DNA from: a virus
Virus record (IMG/VR): IMGVR_UViG_3300037585_002041
Span: 1 to 48,026 of that record
Reading direction: 5' to 3' (one strand)
Length of the DNA: 48,026 nucleotides
Within the stretch, counting starts at the first letter, position 1; each line of letters starts with the position of its first letter. A program made the translations under genes and the position numbers. The notes beneath the pieces are model-generated. The model did no database searches. It was not told the DNA's origin and saw only the letters and a program-made list of their open reading frames with translations. Positions 6,520-13,523 of this stretch are shown here, piece by piece.

Positions 6520-7179
6520 ATGGCAAATAAAGAAAAGACTCCTCCCAAAGGAGCAATAAGATTCTCTTTGAGCTTATCTGAGGAACAGAAGAAAGCTAAG
6601 ACAGAGATTTTAAAACATCCCTTTAACTTTCTAGTGGGTAAGGCGGGATCAGGTAAGACGTTATTAGCTGTACAGATAGCGTTAGATCAATTTTTTAAAC
6701 GTCAATTCAATAAGATAATAATTACAAGACCTACTATATCAACAGAAGATAATGGGTTCTTACCAGGATCTGAGCGTGAGAAAATGGAACCGTGGCTTGT
6801 TCCTATCCGTTCTAATATGCGTAAGATCTATAATAAACCATCTATACTAGAAAAGATGGAGAAGGATGAGAAGATAGAATTAGTATCCTTAGCACACTTT
6901 AGAGGACGTACGTTTGATAATGCAGTAGTCATTGTAGATGAGTTCCAGAATCTTAGTAGATCACAACTAGCAATGTGTATTGGTAGATTAGGTAAAGATT
7001 CAAAGATGATATTCTGTGGAGACTCATATCAAATAGATCTAAAAGATAAGAACTGGTCAGCATACCATGATATGGCTAAACTAACTAATTCAAAGTTTGT
7101 ATATAAAACAGTATTAGAAGATTCACATAGACATGATGCTATAGATAATCTTCTAGAATTACTAAATGGGTATCACTAA
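6520..7179 (+). CDS. phoH: PhoH-like P-loop ATPase
   Basis: A 219-aa protein with the PhoH ATPase/helicase-like domain: Walker A GKAGSGKT (about residues 39-46), IIITRPT and a GFLPG segment (about 67-86) typical of the family, Walker B VIVDEFQN (about 137-144), and the GDSYQIDL motif (about 168-175). PhoH proteins are very common in marine phages; an RNA-related ATPase role is suspected but the precise phage function is unsettled. It lies 5 bases after the SNase gene in the same unit. Confidence 0.92.
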   Translation: MANKEKTPPKGAIRFSLSLSEEQKKAKTEILKHPFNFLVGKAGSGKTLLAVQIALDQFFKRQFNKIIITRPTISTEDNGFLPGSEREKMEPWLVPIRSNMRKIYNKPSILEKMEKDEKIELVSLAHFRGRTFDNAVVIVDEFQNLSRSQLAMCIGRLGKDSKMIFCGDSYQIDLKDKNWSAYHDMAKLTNSKFVYKTVLEDSHRHDAIDNLLELLNGYH

Positions 7180-7189
7180 AACAAAACCA

Positions 7190-7402
7190 ATGGCAAAATA
7201 TGAATGTAAAAAATGTAATGAATCATTAGAAATCTATAAGAGAAGTCTAGTAATTAAAGATGGTAAGTTAGTATGTAAGGAAGCAAAATGTAAATGCGGT
7301 ACTTATATGGACCAGGTAATTACTGAAGAGTATGAAGGGTTGCCTGATATACAAAGAAATGAAGGAGGAGACTCTGCATTTAAATCAAATCTATCTAATT
7401 AA
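7190..7402 (+). CDS. Zinc-ribbon protein
   Basis: A 70-aa protein with a Cys4 zinc ribbon: YECKKCNES (CxxC, residues about 4-8) and CKEAKCKCG (about 29-37), followed by an acidic tail. An in-frame ATG exists at 7166 inside the phoH gene, but 7190 is preceded by aaaacaaaaccaATGGCA, the leader type used throughout, so I chose 7190. Such ribbons bind nucleic acid or protein; no specific role can be given. It ends the first rightward unit. Confidence 0.65.
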   Translation: MAKYECKKCNESLEIYKRSLVIKDGKLVCKEAKCKCGTYMDQVITEEYEGLPDIQRNEGGDSAFKSNLSN

Positions 7403-7410
7403 TATATAAA

Positions 7411-7426
7411 ACGTCATCCATGACGT
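7411..7426. repeat. Perfect small palindrome ACGTCAT-cc-ATGACGT
   Basis: A 7-bp perfect inverted repeat with a 2-base centre, lying between the zinc-ribbon gene stop and the next promoter. The loop is too short for a good RNA hairpin, so a protein-binding operator is at least as likely as a terminator. Confidence 0.45.
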
Positions 7427-7465
7427 ATTTAATAAAAAAAGTAATTTAAACCTTTTTTATTTAAA

Positions 7466-7482
7466 CTTTTTTTGTATCTTTG
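7466..7482 (+). promoter_or_regulatory. Bacteroidetes-type promoter
   Basis: TATCTTTG at 7475-7482 is an exact match to the Bacteroidetes -7 consensus TAnnTTTG and is preceded by a T-run. The start codon is at 7522, giving a leader of roughly 35 bases. The box is repeated at 33219-33226. Confidence 0.65.
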
Positions 7483-7521
7483 TCATATAAATCAATTTAA
7501 TAATCATTTAAAACCAAAATT

Positions 7522-7875
7522 ATGGCAAATGAAAATGTTAATCCTACAGAGAATTTTTCTGATGAGGATGTTCAACTATCAAAAGAAGAGTTGAAAAAAA
7601 GAAGAGCTGAAGTAACAGCTTATTACAAAGATCATATTAAAGATCTTAAAGTTCAAAAGGAATATGAAGAACTTTTAAGAGACATTGAGAAAACACGTGC
7701 TGAAAGAGTTCAAGCACAGATGTTTCTTGCCCAAGCAATGGCTGGACCTCAAGAAGGTACACCAGATGAGATCAATCAAGAAAGAGCAGCAGCAGTTCAA
7801 CAAGCAGCAGCAGATTGGAATGCAGATCAGAATGGTGCTCCCCCAAAGAGAACTTTAAAACGTACGGAATCATGA
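7522..7875 (+). CDS. Coiled-coil hypothetical protein
   Basis: A 117-aa, highly charged, helical protein. A long helix (about residues 18-72, LSKEELKKRRAEVTAYYKDH and onward) is followed by an Ala/Gln-rich helix and a Pro-containing tail. It has no Cys or membrane span. It is first in the unit driven by the promoter at 7475 and is joined by ATGA overlap (7872-7875) to the peptidoglycan-active candidate. Its position between DNA-metabolism and packaging genes is compatible with a virion or scaffold-related helper; function unknown. Confidence 0.65.
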   Translation: MANENVNPTENFSDEDVQLSKEELKKRRAEVTAYYKDHIKDLKVQKEYEELLRDIEKTRAERVQAQMFLAQAMAGPQEGTPDEINQERAAAVQQAAADWNADQNGAPPKRTLKRTES

Positions 7876-8498
7876 AATATGGAAGAGAGGTAATTAAGAG
7901 AGCAATGGATTCCAAAGGATATAAGTACTTTGAGAATGGTGATTATAATTTAAATATTATAGGAATTAGAAATTCTGCTACTGCTAATATGGTAACCAAT
8001 AAGTTTGATGATACTATTACAGTATCATACAAGATAGATGGTGAATGGCAGTATCATGAGTTTGATTGTACTACAGATCCAGGAACTCATTATATGGATA
8101 GTCCAATATTAAAGAATACAGGGTGTGCAATTTTAAAACCTGGACAATATCCAAAGTCACATAAGATTAGAAAACATCAAGGTAGATATGAGGCATTAGG
8201 TCAACAGAATGATGTAACAGTATATAGAGATAATAATAGAGATGATATTTATAATCTAAATCAAGAAAATACTGATACAGGATTATTTGGTATTAATATA
8301 CATAGAGCTACTAAATATGCTGGAAAAAAATCTTCACAAGTAGACAAGTGGTCAGCAGGTTGTCAAGTAATTGCAGCTAATGATGATTGGACTAAATTTA
8401 TGAAGATATGTAGAAAGGCAAGAGATAAATGGAGTAATAATTTTACATATACCCTACTAGAAAGTAATGATACTGATAGAACTAAAACATGGATTTAA
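7872..8498 (+). CDS. Putative peptidoglycan-active protein (YkuD-like His/Cys motif)
   Basis: A 208-aa protein with FGINIHRAT (139-147, His144) and KWSAGCQV (159-166, Ser161, Cys164). This spacing recalls the HG..SxGC catalytic signature of L,D-transpeptidase (YkuD-like) folds, which act on the peptidoglycan stem peptide; in a phage it would most likely serve lysis or wall penetration. There is no signal peptide, so export would need a holin or another route. An upstream in-frame ATG exists at 7815, but the ATGA overlap at 7872 and the nearby A-rich codons favour this start. Family assignment is by motif only and no lysis cassette partner is adjacent. Confidence 0.55.
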   Translation: MKYGREVIKRAMDSKGYKYFENGDYNLNIIGIRNSATANMVTNKFDDTITVSYKIDGEWQYHEFDCTTDPGTHYMDSPILKNTGCAILKPGQYPKSHKIRKHQGRYEALGQQNDVTVYRDNNRDDIYNLNQENTDTGLFGINIHRATKYAGKKSSQVDKWSAGCQVIAANDDWTKFMKICRKARDKWSNNFTYTLLESNDTDRTKTWI

Positions 8499-8857
8499 TG
8501 AAAGTTAAAAAAGTAGAAAAAAAAGTAAAGACAAGTAAGGATGAGGTTATCAAATACCAAATCCTTACTTATTGCTTTCTTAATGAGATACAAATAAGTC
8601 TATCAGATCTATTATGTTTAACTGAATTAGCTAAATTAGAAGTATCTGAACTTACAAAGTTTTGTTCTTTCATATCAGATAAAGGAATATTTAAGAGTCC
8701 TCAATCTTGTAGGAATGCAATAACAAAAGCAAGTAAGAAAGATCTAATTGTTAAGACAGGTGTAAATAAGAAAAGTATTCAACTTAATCCTAATATAGAA
8801 ATACAAACAGAAGGTACTATACTATTAGATTATAAATTACTAGGAGTTGAATCCTAA
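8498..8857 (+). CDS. Putative helix-turn-helix protein
   Basis: A 119-aa protein beginning MKVKKVEKKVKTSKDEVIKY. The N-terminal basic helix is followed by an all-helical region with a possible helix-turn-helix (SPQSCRNAITKASKKDLIVK) and a short beta hairpin, the outline of a winged helix. The start at 8498 forms a TAATG overlap with the upstream stop; another ATG lies 9 bases upstream (8489). It precedes the IHF-like gene with an overlap, and crAss-like phages often keep chromatin-like proteins near their head genes. Regulatory role inferred. Confidence 0.5.
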   Translation: MKVKKVEKKVKTSKDEVIKYQILTYCFLNEIQISLSDLLCLTELAKLEVSELTKFCSFISDKGIFKSPQSCRNAITKASKKDLIVKTGVNKKSIQLNPNIEIQTEGTILLDYKLLGVES

Positions 8858-9206
8858 AAATTATAAAGATTTTTATCCTGAGATTGCAGAGGAATGCAAT
8901 GCTCATGTAGATTTAGTTGGAGATTTGGTATCCTTTTATTATGGTAGAGTTAGAAAAGCTTTATCTGATTTAGAAGGAAGTAAAGTGTACTTACCAAACT
9001 TAGGAACTTTCTCATTAAGGAGAAGAAGACTTGAAAAGAGTATTAAGAGAAATAAGGATATTCTTGGAAATATTCAAAAGAATACTTATAAAGGTTATGG
9101 TAAATATATACCCATAAAAGAAAAAATAGACATATTAGAAAATGCGCTATCTGTAATGAAAAAAGAACAAGAAACCAAAAAAAAGTTTAAAGATGAAAAT
9201 AGTTAA
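8847..9206 (+). CDS. IHF/HU-like DNA-binding protein
   Basis: A 119-aa protein. The segment VSFYYGRVRKALSDLEGSKV then YLPNLGTFSLRRRRLEKS (about residues 29-66) matches the helix-to-beta transition of IHF/HU proteins (..V.LPGFGTF..R.R..). These bend DNA as dimers; crAss-like phages encode IHF-like subunits near packaging genes. It lacks the complete second arm seen in full-length HU/IHF and has instead a Lys-rich C-terminal helix. There is no in-frame ATG before the domain, so it must start at a rare codon: TTG at 8847, inside the end of the upstream gene (11-base overlap). Confidence 0.7.
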   Translation: MNPKNYKDFYPEIAEECNAHVDLVGDLVSFYYGRVRKALSDLEGSKVYLPNLGTFSLRRRRLEKSIKRNKDILGNIQKNTYKGYGKYIPIKEKIDILENALSVMKKEQETKKKFKDENS

Positions 9207-9513
9207 GTTATTGAAAGCTATTAAAAATGTTGACCAAATATTAGAAGGTGTTAAAAATAAGATATTTAAGTCTGATGATGTTGAAGCTGTTGCTGATGAA
9301 AGATGGTTACACTGTAAAGAATGTGAAGTATTAGATATGAGTGGTTTAAATTGTGCAGCACCTGGGACACAACCTTGTTGTGCAGATTGTGGATGCTCAT
9401 TAGGTATTAAACTTAGAGCACTATCAGCATCTTGCCCTAAAGGTAAATGGGATGCTGTACTATCTGGTGAACTTGAACAAAAATTTAAGAATGAAACAGG
9501 ATATAAAGAATAA
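9193..9513 (+). CDS. Cysteine-rich, probably zinc-binding protein
   Basis: A 106-aa protein with a basic N-terminal helix (to about residue 35) and then a dense Cys cluster: HCKECEVL (40-47), NCAAPGTQPCCADCGCSLG (about 53-71) and SCPKGKW (about 80-86). The CxxC / CCxxCGC arrangement indicates one or two metal sites. Proteins with this cluster are common as hypotheticals in Bacteroidetes phages. Its start overlaps the IHF-like gene by 14 bases and the nuclease gene follows after 3 bases, so all three are co-translated. Role unknown. Confidence 0.65.
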   Translation: MKIVKLLKAIKNVDQILEGVKNKIFKSDDVEAVADERWLHCKECEVLDMSGLNCAAPGTQPCCADCGCSLGIKLRALSASCPKGKWDAVLSGELEQKFKNETGYKE

Positions 9514-9516
9514 ATT

Positions 9517-10350
9517 ATGGCAGTAATATTTAAAGAAGAGGGTCATATCTATGAGAGTTTAGATGATAACCTTGAGAAAGATAAAATAAACTGGACTAGT
9601 GTTACAAGTTTTGTAGGAAAATTTAAACCTAAATTTAATGCAAAAGCTCAAGCAAAAAAGTCTGGTAAGAATAAGAGATCTAAATGGTATGGTATGAAAC
9701 AACAAGAAATATTAGATGCATGGAATTCTGAAACTGAAAGAGCTATTACATTAGGTAATTGGTATCATAATCAAAGAGAAGAAAATATTTGTGAATTTAA
9801 TACTATTGAAAGAGATGGAGTTAATTTACCTATCATTAGACCTATTATAGATCAAGCTGGTATAAAAATTGCACCAGAACAAAAACTTAATGATGGTGTA
9901 TATCCTGAACATTTTGTATATTTGAAGTCATTAGGTTTATGTGGACAAGCTGATTTAGTTAGTATTGCTAACGGAAAGATAAATATACTTGATTATAAAA
10001 CTAACAAGGAGATAAAAGAAAAAGGATTTACAAATTGGGAAGGTATAACATCCAAGATGTATAATCCAGTTAGTAATCTTGATGATTGTAATTTGAAACA
10101 TTATAACCTACAATTAAGTTTATATGTTTATATAATAAAGAAACATAATCCTAAACTTAAGATAGGTAAGTTACAAATTCAACATGTATCTTTTGAAAAG
10201 GAAGGTGAAAATAAATTTGGTTATCCTATAACTAAGTATAATGATCAAGATGAACCTATAATAAAAGAAATAAAGATGTATGAATTACCATATCTAAAAG
10301 ATGAAGTTAATAGCTTAGTAATGTGGTTAAAAGATAATATGAAATGTTAG
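9517..10350 (+). CDS. PD-(D/E)XK nuclease (RecB-like)
   Basis: A 277-aa exonuclease-type protein. The core motif is visible: CGQADLVSIANGKINILDYKTNKE (about residues 141-163), that is GxxD...hhDYKT, where Asp and the D-x-K pair bind the metal and cleave DNA. An early His (WYHNQREENI, about 84-93) fits the N-terminal helix of the Cas4/RecB clade. These enzymes process DNA ends in replication, recombination or packaging. It lies in the operon leading to the terminase genes and overlaps the next gene by 7 bases. Confidence 0.85.
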   Translation: MAVIFKEEGHIYESLDDNLEKDKINWTSVTSFVGKFKPKFNAKAQAKKSGKNKRSKWYGMKQQEILDAWNSETERAITLGNWYHNQREENICEFNTIERDGVNLPIIRPIIDQAGIKIAPEQKLNDGVYPEHFVYLKSLGLCGQADLVSIANGKINILDYKTNKEIKEKGFTNWEGITSKMYNPVSNLDDCNLKHYNLQLSLYVYIIKKHNPKLKIGKLQIQHVSFEKEGENKFGYPITKYNDQDEPIIKEIKMYELPYLKDEVNSLVMWLKDNMKC

Positions 10351-10862
10351 TAAAATTATTTGATGTACAAAATGGAAAGGTTATACCTTCAGAACATTGT
10401 TACTCTATAAAGAGTTTAAAAAATATTATGGATAAATATCCAGATACATATATGCAAATATATCTATTTGTATTTTATATGACTTGTCCAGATCCAGATA
10501 TGAATCCTTTTTTCAATATGACAGAGCATGAAAAAGAAGAACTTATCATAGATGAGATAGGATTAGAAGAATCTCCAGAAGATGAATCTATAAGAAATGC
10601 TATAAGACTTTGTGAAGAATTATATCATACACCAACATTTAGAGCATATAAAGGAATTAAGACAATGCTAGATAGATTGGCAAGATATATGGAGAAAACT
10701 CAAATAGAACATGGTAGAGATGGTAATCTTACTGCTTTAGTAAATACAGCTGCCAAGTTTGATAGTATAAGACAATCCTTCAAAGGAGCATATAATGATA
10801 TGAAGGATGAACAAAAAAGTCAAGTCCGTGGTGGACAAGGACTTGCATATGATCAGATGTAA
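10344..10862 (+). CDS. Conserved helical protein; small terminase candidate
   Basis: A 172-aa, acidic, largely helical protein. Landmarks are FVFYMTCPDPDMNPFFNM (about residues 41-60), a middle acidic linker, and a C-terminal helix bundle with YKGIKTMLDRLARYMEKT and HGRDGNLTALVNTAAKFDSI. Proteins of this character sit just upstream of the co-chaperonin and large terminase in related Bacteroidetes phages. Small terminases are helical DNA-recognition oligomers encoded next to TerL and no other TerS candidate is present, so this is the best candidate by position. That function is inference. Confidence 0.6.
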   Translation: MLVKLFDVQNGKVIPSEHCYSIKSLKNIMDKYPDTYMQIYLFVFYMTCPDPDMNPFFNMTEHEKEELIIDEIGLEESPEDESIRNAIRLCEELYHTPTFRAYKGIKTMLDRLARYMEKTQIEHGRDGNLTALVNTAAKFDSIRQSFKGAYNDMKDEQKSQVRGGQGLAYDQM

Positions 10863-10948
10863 TGTTATTAAATTATATAGTATGTATATTACTTATAGGA
10901 ACGCTTATATGGGCAGTTCTTACTGATCATACAGATAATTATTATTAA
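10862..10948 (+). CDS. Putative 28-aa membrane micropeptide
   Basis: A short frame in the gap before the GroES-like gene. Its ATG overlaps the upstream stop as TAATG (10860-10864). The product is MLLNYIVCILLIGTLIWAVL followed by TDHTDNYY: one hydrophobic span of about 19 residues and a short polar tail. Coupling plus a clean membrane segment argue for a real gene. Possible roles include a small holin-like or membrane-modulating peptide, but nothing proves this. Confidence 0.5.
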   Translation: MLLNYIVCILLIGTLIWAVLTDHTDNYY

Positions 10949-10965
10949 TTTTTAAAACCAACAAA

Positions 10966-11241
10966 ATGAAGAAAGTAATTCCAATGGGTAATAGAGTTTT
11001 AATTAAACAGGACCCAAAAATTGAAACAGTACAAAATGGTTTAATCTATTTACCAGAAACAGAACAACATCAACCACCTTTAGGTATTGTAATTTCTGCA
11101 GGACCTAAATGTGAACAAGTAAAAGAAGGTGATTATGTACAATGGCCAATGGAGGTTAATGCTACTGCTTTTATGCATGATGATGAAGAGCATATAGTAC
11201 TAGCTGAAGGTGCTATTATTGCAATACTAGTAGATGTATAA
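10966..11241 (+). CDS. GroES-like co-chaperonin
   Basis: A 91-aa protein of Cpn10/GroES size and pattern: PMGNRVLIKQDP at the N-terminus, a mobile-loop-like segment (residues about 19-33), LGIVISAGPKCEQVKEGDYV and a C-terminal strand EGAIIAILVDV. It would cap the host GroEL ring and help fold phage proteins, in the manner of phage T4 gp31. No GroEL partner is in the window. The start follows tttttaaaaccaacaaa, and the gene overlaps TerL by 8 bases, so it is made together with packaging and head proteins. Confidence 0.85.
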   Translation: MKKVIPMGNRVLIKQDPKIETVQNGLIYLPETEQHQPPLGIVISAGPKCEQVKEGDYVQWPMEVNATAFMHDDEEHIVLAEGAIIAILVDV

Positions 11242-13423
11242 AAAAATTCCAAAATATCAAGATGGTGAATGGGGATATAAAGAGTTTGAAACAAAAGAAG
11301 ATTTTAATACTTATCTTTTAAATATCTTTAAAGAACCTGGTCAATATAATTTTGATGAGACTGCTCTATTATTTAATGAACAAGCAGTCTTATTTAATTC
11401 ACAAGGATTTTATTGTGATAAACCATTTAGATCTAAAGATTATATTAAATACTGGAATGATGAAAAGGAAAAATGTAGAGAAGGAGTTCTATTTATAGGA
11501 AAGAAAAACACATGGTATCTCACAAGAGATTATTATATGTGGTTAAACTTTCTTCCTATTTTTGATAAAGAAGAAAAGAAGTATGGTTTTGCTAAAGTCA
11601 GAGATGCTCAATATCATATGGCACTTTATGAAATATTAGCAGAACTACAACATAAACATGCAGCTATATTAAAGAAAAGACAAATTGCTTCTTCTTACTT
11701 TCATATGGGTAAGATTATAAATCAATTTTGGTTTGAAGAAGGATCAATATGTAAAATAGGTGCATCACTTAAAGATTATATTAATGATAAAGGATCCTGG
11801 AAGTTCCTAGATGAATATAAGACGTTTCTCAATGAGCATACTGCATGGTATAGACCTTGTACTCCAGAGAAAGTTTTATTATGGGAACAAAAGATTGAAG
11901 TTAGAATAAATAATAGAAAAACTAATAAAGGTCTTATGTCAAAAATACAGGGTGCATCATTTGAGAAAAATGCAACAACAGGTGTTGGTGGACCATGTAC
12001 TTATTTCTTTCATGAGGAGGCTGGTATTGCTCCAAAGATGGATCAGACATATGAATATATTAGACCTGCAATGACATCAGGTATGATGACTACAGGTATG
12101 TTTATTGCAGCAGGATCTGTGGGTGATCTTGCCCAATGTAACCCATTAAAAGAATTTATACTTAACCCACAAGCAAATGATATATATGCTATAGAAACAG
12201 ATCTAATGGATGATAAGGGTAAGATTGGTGTTGCTGGTTTATTTATACCAGAGCAATGGTCAATGCCTCCATTCATTGATAAATATGGAAATTCACAAAT
12301 TAAAGAAGCATTGAAAGCTGTATATGAAGAAAGAGCACAATGGCAGAAAGATCTAGCACCTGAACAATATCAATTACGTATATCTCAGAAACCTGTTAAT
12401 ATTGCAGAAGCATTTGCGTATAGACAAGCTGCAATATTTCCACAAGGAGTAATATCTAAACAATTAAAAAGGATTGATGATAAAGAATATGGTTATGAGC
12501 ATATAGAATTAGAAAGAACAGAAGAAGGTATAGAAGCTAAAAGAAGTAGGAAATTACCTATAATGGAATTTCCAGTAAAGAAAAAGCAGGAAGATAAAAC
12601 AGGAGTATTAGTTGTATGGGAAAGACCTATAGATGATCCTACATTTGGAACATATTATGCATCTATTGACCCTGTTTCAGAAGGAAAGACAACTACATCA
12701 GATTCATTGTGTAGTATTTTTGTATATAAAAATGCATGTGAAGTTACAAGAACAAATGAGAAAGGTGAGACAGAAACATTTATTGAAAGAGAAAAAGTTG
12801 TTGCATCATGGTGTGGAAGATATGATGATATAAATAAAACACATGAACAATTAGAATTAATTATAGAATGGTATAAAGCATGGACATTGGTTGAAAATAA
12901 TATATCATTATTTATACAACATATGATTGCTAAACGTAAGCAGAAATATTTAGTTCCAAAACAACAGATTTTATTTCTTAAAGATTTAGGTTCTAACAAT
13001 AATGTATTTCAAGAATATGGATGGAAGAATACTGGAACGCTATTTAAAAGTCATTTAATTTCTTATGCTATTGAATACATTAGAGAAGCAATAGATGAAG
13101 AGTTAGATGATAACGGAGAAGTAATATCACAAACATTTGGAGTACAAAGAATACCAGATAAAATGTTACTAACAGAGATGATGCAATATTATCCTGGATT
13201 AAACGTGGATAGATTAGTTGCATTTTCAGCTTTAGTTGCTTTTGTTAGAATTCAACAATCAAACAGAGGATATACTAAAAGAAGAGAGAATCAAGACTCA
13301 AATAACTTGGATAAGTCACAAAATTTGTATAAATTAAATATGAGACCTTTTAGAAACATAGGAGGTAAAAGATCAACAAAAGGAAGTAGAATAAAGAAAT
13401 CACCATATAAAAACTTTAAATAA
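11234..13423 (+). CDS. terL: Terminase large subunit (TerL)
   Basis: A 729-aa packaging motor: an N-terminal ATPase drives DNA into the procapsid and a C-terminal RNase H-like nuclease cuts the concatemer. The ATPase region has ILKKRQIASSYFHMGK (about residues 144-159, a divergent Walker A of the sort seen in crAss-like TerL) and a Walker B-like CTYFFHEEAG (about 255-264). The nuclease begins with YYASIDPVSEG (about 473-483; Asp as first metal ligand). Length and divergent Walker A fit the crAss-like group. Its stop forms TAATG with a 31-codon frame, and the portal follows. Confidence 0.9.
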   Translation: MYKKIPKYQDGEWGYKEFETKEDFNTYLLNIFKEPGQYNFDETALLFNEQAVLFNSQGFYCDKPFRSKDYIKYWNDEKEKCREGVLFIGKKNTWYLTRDYYMWLNFLPIFDKEEKKYGFAKVRDAQYHMALYEILAELQHKHAAILKKRQIASSYFHMGKIINQFWFEEGSICKIGASLKDYINDKGSWKFLDEYKTFLNEHTAWYRPCTPEKVLLWEQKIEVRINNRKTNKGLMSKIQGASFEKNATTGVGGPCTYFFHEEAGIAPKMDQTYEYIRPAMTSGMMTTGMFIAAGSVGDLAQCNPLKEFILNPQANDIYAIETDLMDDKGKIGVAGLFIPEQWSMPPFIDKYGNSQIKEALKAVYEERAQWQKDLAPEQYQLRISQKPVNIAEAFAYRQAAIFPQGVISKQLKRIDDKEYGYEHIELERTEEGIEAKRSRKLPIMEFPVKKKQEDKTGVLVVWERPIDDPTFGTYYASIDPVSEGKTTTSDSLCSIFVYKNACEVTRTNEKGETETFIEREKVVASWCGRYDDINKTHEQLELIIEWYKAWTLVENNISLFIQHMIAKRKQKYLVPKQQILFLKDLGSNNNVFQEYGWKNTGTLFKSHLISYAIEYIREAIDEELDDNGEVISQTFGVQRIPDKMLLTEMMQYYPGLNVDRLVAFSALVAFVRIQQSNRGYTKRRENQDSNNLDKSQNLYKLNMRPFRNIGGKRSTKGSRIKKSPYKNFK

Positions 13424-13518
13424 TGGATAACTATTGGACAACAGACACAACATTTGACTCACAATACTTTACATATATATATGTTGAATTAGATAACATT
13501 ATTAAAATTAAACACTAA
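13423..13518 (+). CDS. Putative 31-aa peptide between terL and portal
   Basis: A small frame whose ATG overlaps the TerL stop as TAATG and which ends 5 bases before the portal start. The product begins MDNYWTTDTTFDSQYFTYIY, is aromatic and Thr-rich, with an alternating pattern and a basic end. It exactly fills the gap between two major genes, which supports coding or at least ribosome relay. No homology is recognised. Confidence 0.4.
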   Translation: MDNYWTTDTTFDSQYFTYIYVELDNIIKIKH

Positions 13519-13523
13519 ATAAC

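Noticed and set aside
7403-7521. Possible small RNA gene in the gap
   Set aside because: Only a 7-bp palindrome and a promoter are visible; no stable longer structure or tRNA features.
12655-12999. Open frame on the minus strand inside terL
   Set aside because: Fully contained in the large terminase gene, low-complexity hydrophobic product, no leader; a shadow of the real gene.
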